Below are positions 44,218 to 53,428 of a stretch of 63,173 nucleotides of DNA, one piece after another. The stretch is from Oscillospiraceae bacterium (GTDB lineage: Bacteria; Bacillota; Clostridia; Oscillospirales; Ruminococcaceae). A model generated the notes under the pieces. The model had not been told where the DNA came from and did no database searches. It saw only the letters and a program-made list of their open reading frames with translations. Both the position numbers and the translations under genes were made by a program. Position 1 is the first letter of the stretch. Each line of letters opens with the position of its first letter. The stretch is from NCBI GenBank assembly GCA_019424695.1, contig JAHYZA010000011.1:1-63173 (forward strand). The letters run 5' to 3'.

Positions 44218-45219
44218 ATGAAAGCCGGAAAAGTATCTTGCGATGTAACAATAGGTGTTTTCTCCTCCTCGCCTCCTGTTTCTGCAACCGTACCTGCCCG
44301 ATATGAGCGTGGGAAAGAATATCTGACCAGCAAAGGGATTCATGTTGTGGACGGGGCCCTGTATGGCAAACAGGACTTTTACCGTTCCGGTTCCATACAA
44401 GAGCGCGCCGCTGAGTTCAACGAACTTTTGTACCGCGACGATGTGCAGATATTGATGGCCGCCATCGGCGGAAACAATACAAACTCGATTTTGCCCTACC
44501 TTGATTATGCCTACTTGAAAAAGCATCCCAAAATCATCATGGGGTACTCCGATACCACCGCATTGCTGCTGGCAATTTATGCCAAAACCGAACTCGTTAC
44601 CTTCTATGGACCTGCTTTGGCTTCCTCCTTTGGGGAGTTTCCCCCTTTTGTGGATACGACCTATGATAGTTTCCGGCAAGTGATTTTGGAGGGCTGCGCC
44701 ATTCCCTATACCTACACAATGCCGCCTGTGTGGACTGATGAATATATCAGCTGGAATGAGCAGAGCAGGAGCAAAAAGCCCTGCCCGAACCGTTGGATCA
44801 CGGTCAATCCAGGCGTTTGCACCGGGCGGCTGATCGGGGGTAACCTGAACACGATGGAGGGATTCTTCGGGACCGAATATATGCCCGAAATCCAAGAGGG
44901 CGATATCCTTCTGCTGGAAGATTCCCTGAAAGACGCCTGTACCATAGAGCGGTCCTTTTCGTTATTAAAACTGGCCGGTGCCCTGGATAAGGTTGGCGGA
45001 ATTATATTGGGCAAACACGAACAATTCGATGACAATGGCGCCGGAAAACAGCCCTACGAAATCCTGCTAGAAGTGTTGAACGGCCGTCAGATTCCCATTC
45101 TGGCAGACTTTGACTGCTGTCATACCCATCCCATGTTTACCATGCCAATCGGCTGTCAGGTGAAGCTGAATGACACGAAGCAGGAAGTAACGCTTCTGGA
45201 ATCTCCGCTTGTTGTATAA
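44218..45219 (+). CDS. S66 family LD-carboxypeptidase / MccF-like protein
   Basis: 333 aa. N-terminal domain with AAIGGNNTNSILPYLD and the nucleophile motif MGYSDTTALLLAIYA (Ser near 122); later GRLIGGNLNTMEGFFG, LLLEDSLKDA with the catalytic Glu, and CCHTHPMFTMPIG with the catalytic His. Family members cleave LD bonds in murein tetrapeptides or inactivate microcin C-type peptides. No signal peptide, so the MccF-like cytosolic role is possible. More A/T-rich than the genes on both sides and alone, which may indicate separate acquisition. Confidence 0.85.
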   Translation: MKAGKVSCDVTIGVFSSSPPVSATVPARYERGKEYLTSKGIHVVDGALYGKQDFYRSGSIQERAAEFNELLYRDDVQILMAAIGGNNTNSILPYLDYAYLKKHPKIIMGYSDTTALLLAIYAKTELVTFYGPALASSFGEFPPFVDTTYDSFRQVILEGCAIPYTYTMPPVWTDEYISWNEQSRSKKPCPNRWITVNPGVCTGRLIGGNLNTMEGFFGTEYMPEIQEGDILLLEDSLKDACTIERSFSLLKLAGALDKVGGIILGKHEQFDDNGAGKQPYEILLEVLNGRQIPILADFDCCHTHPMFTMPIGCQVKLNDTKQEVTLLESPLVV

Positions 45220-45302
45220 TTTCCCCACAATTTTCTGCCGCTTTATGGCAGTATCAGATTTTATTCCCTAAGAAAAAACCATTTGCAAAGGAGGGAGCCG
45301 CG

Positions 45303-45971
45303 ATGGCCGAACACATTCTGATTGTGGAAGATGATACCGCTCTGGGGCAGGGGCTGTGCCTGACGCTGGAACAGTACGCCTGCACGCTGGCCCCTACGCT
45401 GGCCGAAGGCCGCACCCTGCTGCAGCGGGGCGGCTGGGACCTTTTGATTCTGGATATCAACCTGCCGGACGGCAGCGGGATGGATCTACTGGCACAGGTA
45501 CGCCAGACCAGCCGCCTGCCGGTGCTGATCCTGACCGCCAACGACATGGAGCTGGACGAAGTGCGAGGCCTGGAACTGGGCGCCGACGACTATGTGACCA
45601 AGCCTTTCTCGCTGGCAGTACTGCGGGCCCGCGTAAAAAACCTGCTGCGCAATCGCCGGGCCGGGGCAGAACCCCTCTACCGGCAGGGACCCTTTGTCTT
45701 TGACTTTGCCCGGCTGGAATTCTGCCGGAATGAGCAGAACATCGAGCTTTCCCGTACCGAGCAGCGTCTGCTGCGGCTGCTGGTGGAAAACCGCGGCCGG
45801 GTACTGACCCGTGCCCAACTTCTGGACGCGGTGTGGGACGGCGGCGAGTTTGTGGACGAAAATGCCCTCTCGGTAGCCATGCGGCGGCTGCGAGCCAAGC
45901 TCATCGACCCGCCCATCCGCACCATCTACGGTGTGGGCTATCAGTGGGAATGCGGGGAGGTCACCCGATGA
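45303..45971 (+). CDS. OmpR/PhoB-type response regulator
   Basis: 222 aa. Receiver domain with LLILDINLPDGSGM (phosphoacceptor Asp near 51) and VTKPFSLAVL, and a winged-helix C-terminal domain with LSRTEQRLLRLLVENRGRVLTR and TIYGVGYQW. GAGGGAG ribosome-binding site. ATGA overlap with the kinase gene. Probably controls the ATPase/permease pair downstream. Confidence 0.93.
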   Translation: MAEHILIVEDDTALGQGLCLTLEQYACTLAPTLAEGRTLLQRGGWDLLILDINLPDGSGMDLLAQVRQTSRLPVLILTANDMELDEVRGLELGADDYVTKPFSLAVLRARVKNLLRNRRAGAEPLYRQGPFVFDFARLEFCRNEQNIELSRTEQRLLRLLVENRGRVLTRAQLLDAVWDGGEFVDENALSVAMRRLRAKLIDPPIRTIYGVGYQWECGEVTR

Positions 45972-46882
45972 TCCCGGTGCTACTCTGTCTGGTGGGACTG
46001 GCTGCCCTGGCCGCGGGGGTCTGGTTCTTCTGGCAGGCCCGGCGCACGATGCACCGGCTGGACCGGATGCTGACCCAAGCCATTGACGGCGGTTTTGTGG
46101 AGGAATCCTACGACGAAACCGCCCTCTCCTCCCTGGAAGCCCGGATGGCCCGGCTGCTCCACGGCAGCGCCGCCGCCAACCGGGCGCTGGTCCAGGAACA
46201 GGCCTCCGTCAAGACGCTGATCTCGGACATTTCCCACCAGGCACGCACCCCGATGGCCAACGTGCTGCTCTACGCCGCGCTGCTGGAGGAGACCGACCTC
46301 TCCGAAGGGCAGCAGGCCCGTCTGGTTCCTTTGCGCCAGCAGGCGGAAAAGCTGCATTTTCTGCTGGAAAATCTCATCCGTGCTTCCCGGCTGGAAACCG
46401 GGCTTTTGCAGCTGGCCCCCACGGCCGGCCCCGTGGCAGACCTGATGGAACAGGCCGCCGGGGAAGCCCGTGCCGCCGCAAAGAAACACCTAACCCTGAC
46501 GGTGCATCCCACCGAGGCCACCGCCTGTTTTGATTCCAAGTGGACCCCCGAAGCGCTGTACAATCTGGTGGACAACGCCGTGAAATATACCCCCGCCGGG
46601 GGCAAGGTTGAGCTCACTGCCGTTTTGACCGACAATTTTTGTCGGCTGGATGTGGCCGACACCGGCCCCGGCATTCCCGAAAGCGAACAGGGTGCCATTT
46701 TCAACCGGTTTGTCCGCGGCGCCGCCGCCCGGACGTCGGAGGGGCTGGGCATCGGGCTGTATCTGGCCCGGCAGATCGCCGCCGGACAGGGCGGATACAT
46801 CCGGGTGCGCAGCGCGCCGGGACAAGGCAGCACCTTTTCCCTCTATCTGCCGCGGCAGGCAGTCCTTGCCGGTGCTTCCTGA
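45968..46882 (+). CDS. Sensor histidine kinase
   Basis: 304 aa. One N-terminal membrane helix (MIPVLLCLVGLAALAAGVWF) and almost no outside loop, so the signal is probably sensed inside the membrane or via the transporter, as in Bce-type systems. H-box SDISHQARTPMANVLL, N-box region LYNLVDNAVKYTPAGG, DTGPGIP and LGIGLYLARQIA. Complete. Confidence 0.9.
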   Translation: MIPVLLCLVGLAALAAGVWFFWQARRTMHRLDRMLTQAIDGGFVEESYDETALSSLEARMARLLHGSAAANRALVQEQASVKTLISDISHQARTPMANVLLYAALLEETDLSEGQQARLVPLRQQAEKLHFLLENLIRASRLETGLLQLAPTAGPVADLMEQAAGEARAAAKKHLTLTVHPTEATACFDSKWTPEALYNLVDNAVKYTPAGGKVELTAVLTDNFCRLDVADTGPGIPESEQGAIFNRFVRGAAARTSEGLGIGLYLARQIAAGQGGYIRVRSAPGQGSTFSLYLPRQAVLAGAS

Positions 46883-46938
46883 TTCTTTCCAAACTGTCAT
46901 TTTTTCGAAAGCACGTCGACAGATTGCTGCTGTATACT

Positions 46939-46979
46939 GGGTATTGCAGAAAGGGAATCCTTCTGCAATACCCGTTTTT
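46939..46979 (+). terminator. Terminator between kinase gene and ABC genes
   Basis: GGGTATTGCAGAAAGG pairs with CCTTCTGCAATACCC, followed by GTTTTTC. It separates the two-component genes from the ATPase gene, which must then have its own promoter or read-through; TATACT at 46933-46938 just before the hairpin could be a -10. Confidence 0.8.
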
Positions 46980-47005
46980 CTGTATCACAGGCAAAGGAGC
47001 CAACC

Positions 47006-47674
47006 ATGACTATTTTACAGACCCATGCCCTGAAAAAATATTACGGCAGCGGTGATACCCTGGTAAAAGCCCTGGACGGCGTGGACCTCTCGGTGGAGGA
47101 GGGGGAATTCGTCGCCATTGTGGGCACTTCGGGCAGCGGCAAAAGCACACTGCTGCATATGCTGGGCGGGCTGGACCGCCCCACCTCCGGCACCGTCACA
47201 GTGGACGGCAAGGAGATTTTTTCCCTGAAAGAAGAGGCGCTGACCATTTTCCGCCGCCGCAAGATCGGCTTTGTGTTTCAGGCCTACAACCTGGTGCCGG
47301 TACTCAGCGTCTACGACAACATCGTGCTGCCCATCCAGCTGGACGGCGCCCGTGTGGACCGCGCCCACGTAGACCGTATCATCCAGGCGCTGGGGCTGGA
47401 AAGCAAGCTTCACAGTCTGCCGGGGCAGCTCTCTGGCGGGCAGCAGCAGCGCGTAGCCATTGCCCGTGCGCTGGCTACCAAGCCCGCCATTCTGCTGGCG
47501 GATGAACCCACCGGCAACCTGGATACCGCTACCAGCCAGGACGTGCTGAGCCTGATGAAGACCATGAGCCGTACCTTCCGCCAGACGATGGTGATGATCA
47601 CCCACAATGAGGAGATCGCCCAGCTGGCGGACCGCATCGTCCGCATTGAGGACGGCCACATCGTGGCACGCTGA
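47006..47674 (+). CDS. LolD/BceA-type ABC transporter ATP-binding protein
   Basis: 222 aa. Walker A GTSGSGKSTLLHMLGGLDRP, signature QLSGGQQQRVAIARAL, Walker B ILLADEPTGNLD, H-loop MITHNEE. Partner of the FtsX-type permease 14 bases downstream. Family members act as mechanotransmitters for peptides or lipoproteins. Confidence 0.94.
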   Translation: MTILQTHALKKYYGSGDTLVKALDGVDLSVEEGEFVAIVGTSGSGKSTLLHMLGGLDRPTSGTVTVDGKEIFSLKEEALTIFRRRKIGFVFQAYNLVPVLSVYDNIVLPIQLDGARVDRAHVDRIIQALGLESKLHSLPGQLSGGQQQRVAIARALATKPAILLADEPTGNLDTATSQDVLSLMKTMSRTFRQTMVMITHNEEIAQLADRIVRIEDGHIVAR

Positions 47675-47688
47675 GGGGAGGGTCCGAT

Positions 47689-50349
47689 ATGCTCAACGTT
47701 GCCAACCGCCGCTGCATCCGGCGGCTGAGTCTGAAAACCCTGTCCGCCGTCCGCACCCGCAACCTGGTGGCCGTGCTGGCCATTGCGCTGACCAGTTTGC
47801 TGTTCACCTCGCTGTTCACCATTGCCCTGTCCATCAACGACGGAATGCAACAGGCATCTTTCCGGCAGGCGGGCGGATTTGCCCACGGCACCTTCAAGCG
47901 GCTGGAACCGGGGCAGATCGACGAACTCTGCACCGACCCGCTGATCGAAACCTGGGGCAAACGGCTGTTTGTGGGGATGCCCGAGGACGGGCCTTTCGCC
48001 AAAGCCCATGTGGAGGTGAGCTACTGCGATGCCAATGAAGCCCACTGGATGTTCTGCGACCCCGTGGAGGGCCGTCTGCCTGAGAGGGATACCGAAGCCG
48101 CCACCGACACCCGCGTGCTGGCCCTGCTGGGGGTGGAGCCAGAACTGGGGGCACAGTTTACCCTGGACATTCCGCTGGACGGGGAGGTAGTCACCCGCAC
48201 CTTTACGCTGTGCGGCTGGTGGAACTACGATGAAGCCTGCACTGCCAGCAACGTGCTGGTCACCCAGTCCGCGGCCCAGGCCATGCTGGACGAGGCGGGC
48301 GTGGTCCCGCCGGGGGAGGATGGCCTGACCGGCACCTGGTCGATGGATGTGATGCTGACCCACAGGGCCCGCTCCATCGGGGAGGACCTAGCGGCCATCC
48401 TGCAAGCCCACGGCTACCAGAACGAGGTTCCCGGGGAGCGTTACATCGCCACCGGCGTCAACTGGGGCTACACCGGCGCCAGCATTTCCGCCAAACTGGA
48501 CCCCACTACCCTGTTCCTGATCGTGGGCGTGCTGGCGCTGATTCTGCTCACCGGATACCTCATCATCTACAATGTGTTCCAGATCTCGGTGGCCGGGGAC
48601 ATCCGCTTTTACGGCCTGCTGAAAACCATCGGCACCACGCCCCGACAGCTGCGCCGCATCATCCGCAATCAGGCGCTGCTGCTGGCCGCAGCGGGCATCC
48701 CGGTGGGGCTGGTTCTGGGCTGGCTGGCCGGCTGTGCCCTGGCCCCCGTGGTGGTCGAGAATCTGGACGGCGTCTCGGTGGTGGCTTCGGCCAATCCCTG
48801 GATTTTTGTGGGAGCCGCGGTGTTCTCCCTCGCCACCGTGCTGCTCTCCTGCCTGCGCCCCGGACGGATGGCCGGGCGGGTCTCCCCCATCGAGGCCGTC
48901 CGCTATACCGAGGGCAGGGTTTCCCGCCGGGGCCATTCCTCCGCACGGAGTACCTCGCTGTTGGGGATGGCAGTGGCCAACCTCCGCCGCAGCACCGGCA
49001 AAACAGTGCTCACGATTCTGTCCCTCTCCCTGGCGCTGGTGCTGCTCACCTTTACCGCCACCCTCACCGGCGGGTTTGATCTGGACAAGTTTGTGGCCCA
49101 TTACGCCACCACCGATTTCGTGGTAGCGGATGCCACCAAATTCCAGAGCGGCAATCTGTTCAGCGCCGATACCGCCCTTTCCCAGAATACCATCGATGCC
49201 ATTCAGGCCCAGGGCGGCATTGCGGACGGCGGGCGCATCTACGGCAAGGCCGGCTGGATCGAGGAATTCGTCACCGAGGACTACTACCGTGCCGCCCAAA
49301 GCCAATGGCTCACCCCCGAGCAGCTGGATGCGATGGTGAACGGTATCACACGGGACGAAAACGGCCTGCTGCCGGTCTCGGCACAGCTCTACGGCATGGA
49401 GGATTTTGCCCTGGACCAGCTGAAGGTGGTGGAGGGGGACCTAGCCCCCCTGTCCGACCCGGACAGCCACGCCATCGCGGCAGTCTACACCGACGACGAT
49501 TACGGTCAAGTTGTTCCGGACAGCCACTGGGCCAGGCTGGGCGATACCGTCACCCTGCGGTATGTGGACGAATATGAATACTACTACACCGACACCGGAG
49601 AGGTCATCCCCGAACTCAACGACACCGTGACCAGCGGGGACCGCCCCTGGGACAGCCGGGCGGTCTCCTACCGGGATGTGCAGTACACCGTCACGGCGCT
49701 GGTCCTCGTCCCCAACGGGCTGAGCTACCGCTACTACGGCGATGACGCCTTTGTGCTAGGGTCGGATGCCTTCATCCGGGATACCGGCACGCAAAGCGTC
49801 ATGTATTATACCTTCAACACCACCGACGATGCCGCCGAAACTGCGATGGAATCCTTTCTGCACACCTATACCGGCACCGTGGATCCTTCGCTGGACTATG
49901 AGAGCAAGGCGGTCTACACCGCCCGCTTTGACGGGATGCGGCGGATGTTCCTGCTGTTGGGCGGGGCGCTCATCTTCATTGTAGGGCTGGTGGGGGTGCT
50001 GAACTTCTTCAACGCCGTTGTCACCGGCATCACGGCTCGGAGGCGGGAACTGGCCGTGTTGCAGGCCATCGGCATGACGCGCCGCCAGCTGCGTTTCATG
50101 CTGGCGACGGAAGGGCTGCTCTATACCCTGAGCGCCGCTGTCCTGACGCTGGCGCTGTCCCTGTTGCTGGGGCCGCCGCTTGGCAATGGGCTGGAACATC
50201 TGTTCTGGTTCTACACCTACCGGCTGAACTTGTTCCCATTGGCTGCCGCTCTGCCGCTCTTTGCGGTGCTGGGCATCCTGATCCCGCTGGCCAGCTGCCA
50301 TACCACCGCCCGCCGCTCGGTGGTGGAGCGTCTGCGCGCCGCGGAATAA
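47689..50349 (+). CDS. Large FtsX-type ABC transporter permease
   Basis: 886 aa. Two FtsX modules: helices near the N-terminus (LVAVLAIALTSLLFTSLFTI), a group near 270-410 (FLIVGVLALILLTGYLIIY ... IFVGAAVFSLATVLLSC), then a second N-helix (TVLTILSLSLALVLLTFTA), a large outside domain rich in D, Y and G, and three C-terminal helices. This is the layout of eight- to ten-helix permeases of Bce-like or YknZ-like systems linked with antimicrobial peptide response. Confidence 0.88.
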   Translation: MLNVANRRCIRRLSLKTLSAVRTRNLVAVLAIALTSLLFTSLFTIALSINDGMQQASFRQAGGFAHGTFKRLEPGQIDELCTDPLIETWGKRLFVGMPEDGPFAKAHVEVSYCDANEAHWMFCDPVEGRLPERDTEAATDTRVLALLGVEPELGAQFTLDIPLDGEVVTRTFTLCGWWNYDEACTASNVLVTQSAAQAMLDEAGVVPPGEDGLTGTWSMDVMLTHRARSIGEDLAAILQAHGYQNEVPGERYIATGVNWGYTGASISAKLDPTTLFLIVGVLALILLTGYLIIYNVFQISVAGDIRFYGLLKTIGTTPRQLRRIIRNQALLLAAAGIPVGLVLGWLAGCALAPVVVENLDGVSVVASANPWIFVGAAVFSLATVLLSCLRPGRMAGRVSPIEAVRYTEGRVSRRGHSSARSTSLLGMAVANLRRSTGKTVLTILSLSLALVLLTFTATLTGGFDLDKFVAHYATTDFVVADATKFQSGNLFSADTALSQNTIDAIQAQGGIADGGRIYGKAGWIEEFVTEDYYRAAQSQWLTPEQLDAMVNGITRDENGLLPVSAQLYGMEDFALDQLKVVEGDLAPLSDPDSHAIAAVYTDDDYGQVVPDSHWARLGDTVTLRYVDEYEYYYTDTGEVIPELNDTVTSGDRPWDSRAVSYRDVQYTVTALVLVPNGLSYRYYGDDAFVLGSDAFIRDTGTQSVMYYTFNTTDDAAETAMESFLHTYTGTVDPSLDYESKAVYTARFDGMRRMFLLLGGALIFIVGLVGVLNFFNAVVTGITARRRELAVLQAIGMTRRQLRFMLATEGLLYTLSAAVLTLALSLLLGPPLGNGLEHLFWFYTYRLNLFPLAAALPLFAVLGILIPLASCHTTARRSVVERLRAAE

Positions 50350-50367
50350 CTTTTCTTCTGCAACTTA

Positions 50368-50402
50368 CCCGCCGGGCTTGTTGGGCCCTGGCGGGTTTTA
50401 TT
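50368..50402 (+). terminator. Terminator of the ATPase/permease operon
   Basis: CCCGCC (50368-50373) pairs with GGCGGG (50390-50395), inner GGGC/GCCC pairs, followed by TTTTATT. Confidence 0.75.
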
Positions 50403-50409
50403 GTTCTTC

Positions 50410-50655
50410 TCACTTCTTTTTCAAACCACTTTTCTTCCACTTCTCGAACAGCCGTTGTCCCTCTTCCGACTGGTAAAATGCCTGGATCTTGGGCAGCAGG
50501 AACCGGGCAAACCGTTCCAGCTCCTGCTGGGGCACGCCGTCCTCCCGGTACTTGGCGGACGCCGCTGCCTGTGCTGTTTTCTTCTCCTGCCGATCTTCCG
50601 TAGCGGCTCCCTTCTGCAGGGCTGCCCCCTGCTGCCTTATGATGTGTTCTGTCAT
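50410..50655 (-). CDS. Small charged protein downstream of MobV relaxase
   Basis: 81 aa, hydrophilic, rich in A, Q, K and E; ends in KKSGLKKK. A segment YREDGVPQQELERFARFLLPKIQAF is probably helical. Its start overlaps the relaxase stop by 4 bases. Family not recognised; such small accessory genes accompany MobV relaxases in Clostridia elements. Confidence 0.6.
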   Translation of the reverse strand: MTEHIIRQQGAALQKGAATEDRQEKKTAQAAASAKYREDGVPQQELERFARFLLPKIQAFYQSEEGQRLFEKWKKSGLKKK

Positions 50656-51875
50656 CGGTCCTGACCCTTGGCCCGCTGGCGGCGCTGCTGACGGTTCAGC
50701 CGCTTTTCCTCCTGTTGGCGTCGGCAGATGCCCAGCACAAACGCCTGCACCTGCTCCGGTGCCACCCGCATGGCTTCCCGGTAGGGCCGGGTTTCGGTGA
50801 GCACTGCATCCAGCTGTTCCTCACAGCGACGGAGGCGCTGGCGCAGTTCCTGTTCCCTCACCGTGCTTTGCTGCAACTGCATCCGCAGACTGCGGTTTTC
50901 CGCCTGCAGCTTGCCGCTGACTTTTGCCATCTCACACAGGGTCTGGAAGGCCTGCGGCATCAGTTCCACCCGCTTTTCCAACACACCTTTGGTTCTGGCC
51001 CGCTGCTCGATGTCCGCCACATCGCGTATTGAGCCGGAAATGTTCTTTACCTGGGAGATAAGCTCCTTCCGCTGACCTTGCAGCTGTTTGGTCTGTTCAG
51101 ACAGTTCTGCCACTGTCTGGCGGTCCTTCTGGACCTTATATTCCAGTACGTTCAGGTGTTCGGCATCGCTGCCCTGTACACCGCGCTCAAAGTCGGTGAA
51201 TCCCGCCTGCCGCATGTGCTCGAAGAATTGCGTTTGCAGCAGGCTGTAGGAACTCACCAGCCGGGGCTTGCCGTTCTTTTTCAGCACAGGCTGGCCCTGC
51301 TCGTCGGTCATGGGGACCATCGGCCACTTTTTGCTATGGCTCACCTGCATGATCGTCTCCCGCACGGTGCCCCGCAGCGCCGGGTCCTTGCATCGCTTGG
51401 ACCAGCGGATCTGCTTTTCCACCACCGGCAGGTAGACAACGTGGAGGTGATAGTGGAACACATCCCTTCCCAGCCGGTCACTGGCTTCCCGGTTGCGCTC
51501 GTCGGCGTGCATGACCGCAGAGATGATGTACTGTTCCCCGCCCGCGATCTCCTTGGCCAGCTCGTACACCTCGGCGTAGAATTGCTTGGCGTATTCATAG
51601 CCGCCGTGGCTCTCGAAATAGTCGGTGTTCACATCAAACACCAGCTCATCAAAGACGTAGGCGTCCGGTTTCAGTCCTCGGGTGGAAACGGCGCCATCTT
51701 CCACCATCCGGTCAAATTGCTGTGCGTAAGTAGCTGCCTCGCAGGCCTTGAAGGTCACATTGTTGTGGCTGTATTCCAGCAGCACATCCGGGTTGGAGTA
51801 CACTTCGTTCTTGCGTTCGTTGTGCCGTTCCCGCACCGAGATGGCATTTTTACGGTAGCGCTCATTGCGCACCAC
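50652..51875 (-). CDS. MobV family relaxase (Pre/Mob)
   Basis: 407 aa from GTG 51875. Begins RNERYRKNAISVRERHNERK, has the metal-binding motif DVFHYHLHVVYLPVV near 150 and a long coiled-coil C-terminal half (ELSEQTKQLQGQRKELISQV). MobV proteins nick at oriT and cover the 5' end of the DNA strand during mobilisation. A near-ideal ribosome-binding site (AAAGGAG) is 27 bases before this GTG but only 6 bases before an in-frame ATC at 51896 (I-S-K-I-H-R), so the real start could be there. Confidence 0.88.
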   Translation of the reverse strand: MVRNERYRKNAISVRERHNERKNEVYSNPDVLLEYSHNNVTFKACEAATYAQQFDRMVEDGAVSTRGLKPDAYVFDELVFDVNTDYFESHGGYEYAKQFYAEVYELAKEIAGGEQYIISAVMHADERNREASDRLGRDVFHYHLHVVYLPVVEKQIRWSKRCKDPALRGTVRETIMQVSHSKKWPMVPMTDEQGQPVLKKNGKPRLVSSYSLLQTQFFEHMRQAGFTDFERGVQGSDAEHLNVLEYKVQKDRQTVAELSEQTKQLQGQRKELISQVKNISGSIRDVADIEQRARTKGVLEKRVELMPQAFQTLCEMAKVSGKLQAENRSLRMQLQQSTVREQELRQRLRRCEEQLDAVLTETRPYREAMRVAPEQVQAFVLGICRRQQEEKRLNRQQRRQRAKGQDR

Positions 51876-51941
51876 GGTCCGATGGATTTTGCTGATAGGC
51901 GACTCCTTTCTTGGGTACGGTTCTGCTGCGGATGGGGTACG

Positions 51942-52008
51942 CAGATGCTTTGCAAAGCATCTGACCCACTATGACACTTTCCGGCGCTGCCGGCAAAGTG
52001 CCAGTGGG
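51942..52008. other. Candidate oriT of the MobV module
   Basis: Directly upstream of the relaxase: a perfect 22-base palindrome (51942-51963, arm CAGATGCTTTG) followed by a long imperfect one (CCCACT...GCCGGC...AGTGGG, 51965-52008). On the minus strand the junction reads CATAGTGGG/TCAG, similar to the TAGTGTG/T nick region of MobV plasmids such as pMV158. Confidence 0.55.
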
Positions 52009-52166
52009 CCCGCTGCGGCGGGAGGGATTGGAATACGGCTGCCAACCAAAACCAATGTGCTATCTTCCCAGTTGGGCCGCCGTCGTAATGGTTGTCAAGT
52101 CTGTGGTTTCCTTTGGAAGCCAGGCGCCACAGCCTTTGTCCAGCTTTTGCAAAACGCGGAGTCAGG

Positions 52167-53428
52167 ATGGCGACGAATTTTGAACTACCAGACGTACCTT
52201 TTCTTTGAAGGCCGCACCGAATATATCCAGGGCTACGACACGCCCCAGCATACATATCCGTTGGGTTCCCTGGTGTTCGGTGTGCTGGACCTGGATACCG
52301 CCCCCTATCTGGAGCGGAGCCACGCATTGCTGGAAAAATTCCGGGGCGTAAACTTCCCGGAAGATCAGACCATACAACAGAGTCAGGCAGCCCCTGACAC
52401 CTGTGTGTACTACCAGGTAGCTTCCTTTTACCATGACTTTGCCACCGCCGTGCGGCAGGTTTCCCCCGCCCTGTTTGATCTGGTGGAAGGTTACACGCTG
52501 GCCAACTTCCGTCGCAATGAACGGGAACTGAAAAAGACGAAACATAGCCTGTATCTAATTATGTATGAACACAGAAACGACAGTTCCTATACATTTGATG
52601 AATTGCGCGCCAGAATGTCCCACCTCGGTGAATTGACCTTAACCAGTGACATCATAGAAGGGTTCTGCCGGAACTTTCCGGAGTACACCGACCAGATGAA
52701 GGTCTTTATCCAGCGTGATACCGGGGATGCCTCTCTGTGCCGGACGGCACTGTCGGTATTGGAATCCTTTGTGACCTTGCTGCAACAGTTGGTGGACGGA
52801 AAAACGGATCTGCGCCAGCTCATCGAGGCTACACTGGTAGACGAGGACGGACGCCCCAGAACAGAGCATAGCCAGCGCCCTTCGGAGCTGCTGGTAGAAC
52901 TGGCCGAAAATGGCGATCCGACCTACCAGAAATACCACAAACTGGAGGACGACATCCATATCCAGACCCGGTACAAACGGCCCACAGACAACAAAAAAGG
53001 CGGCATTTCTGCCGCCACGTTCTACGCGAGCGATACGCTGCCCGCGTTACTCTTTTTGGAATTTGTACAGATGTGTGCCCAGGACCTGCCGGTCGCCCTC
53101 TGTGAGAGCTGTCACCGGCTGTTTGTGCCCTTCTCCAGCCGCGCCAAGTATTGCGAGCGGGTACTGGACCCGGAAACCGGCGCCACCTGCAAGGACATTG
53201 CCGCCAAGCTGGCCTATGCTGAGGAGCTGAAGGCCAACAAGGCCAAGGAAACTTTACAACAAGATGCGCAACCGCTACCAGATGCGCTGCTCCCGTGCAC
53301 CCGGCAACCAAAAAATGCGGGATGACTACAACGCCTGGCGCAAGCAGGCACAGATGGCATTAAGTAAGTACCAATTGGGGGAGATTGGTTGGGAGGCGTT
53401 CGAGAAGGTTATTCGCAGCGAACTATAA
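52167..53428 (+). pseudogene. DUF6076-like protein gene with two +1 frameshifts
   Basis: Start ATG 52167 (GGAG site) reads MATNFELPDVPFL then TGA at 52206 (CTT TGA). The main body continues one base later as EGRTEYIQGYDTPQHTYPLG through a zinc-finger-like CESCHRLFVPFSS...YCER...C, typical for this family as I recall it. Near 53254 (ACT TTA C) the frame shifts again by one T, after which YNKMRNRYQMRCSRAPG continues to the TAA at 53428. Removing one T at each site gives a single frame of about 419 aa. DUF name from memory. Most likely a decayed cargo gene of the element; a recoding event is possible for the CTT TGA site. Confidence 0.65.

Noticed and set aside
45235..45251. Short hairpin CTGCC/GGCAG after the S66 gene as terminator
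   Set aside because: Only five base pairs and no good T-run; too weak to list.
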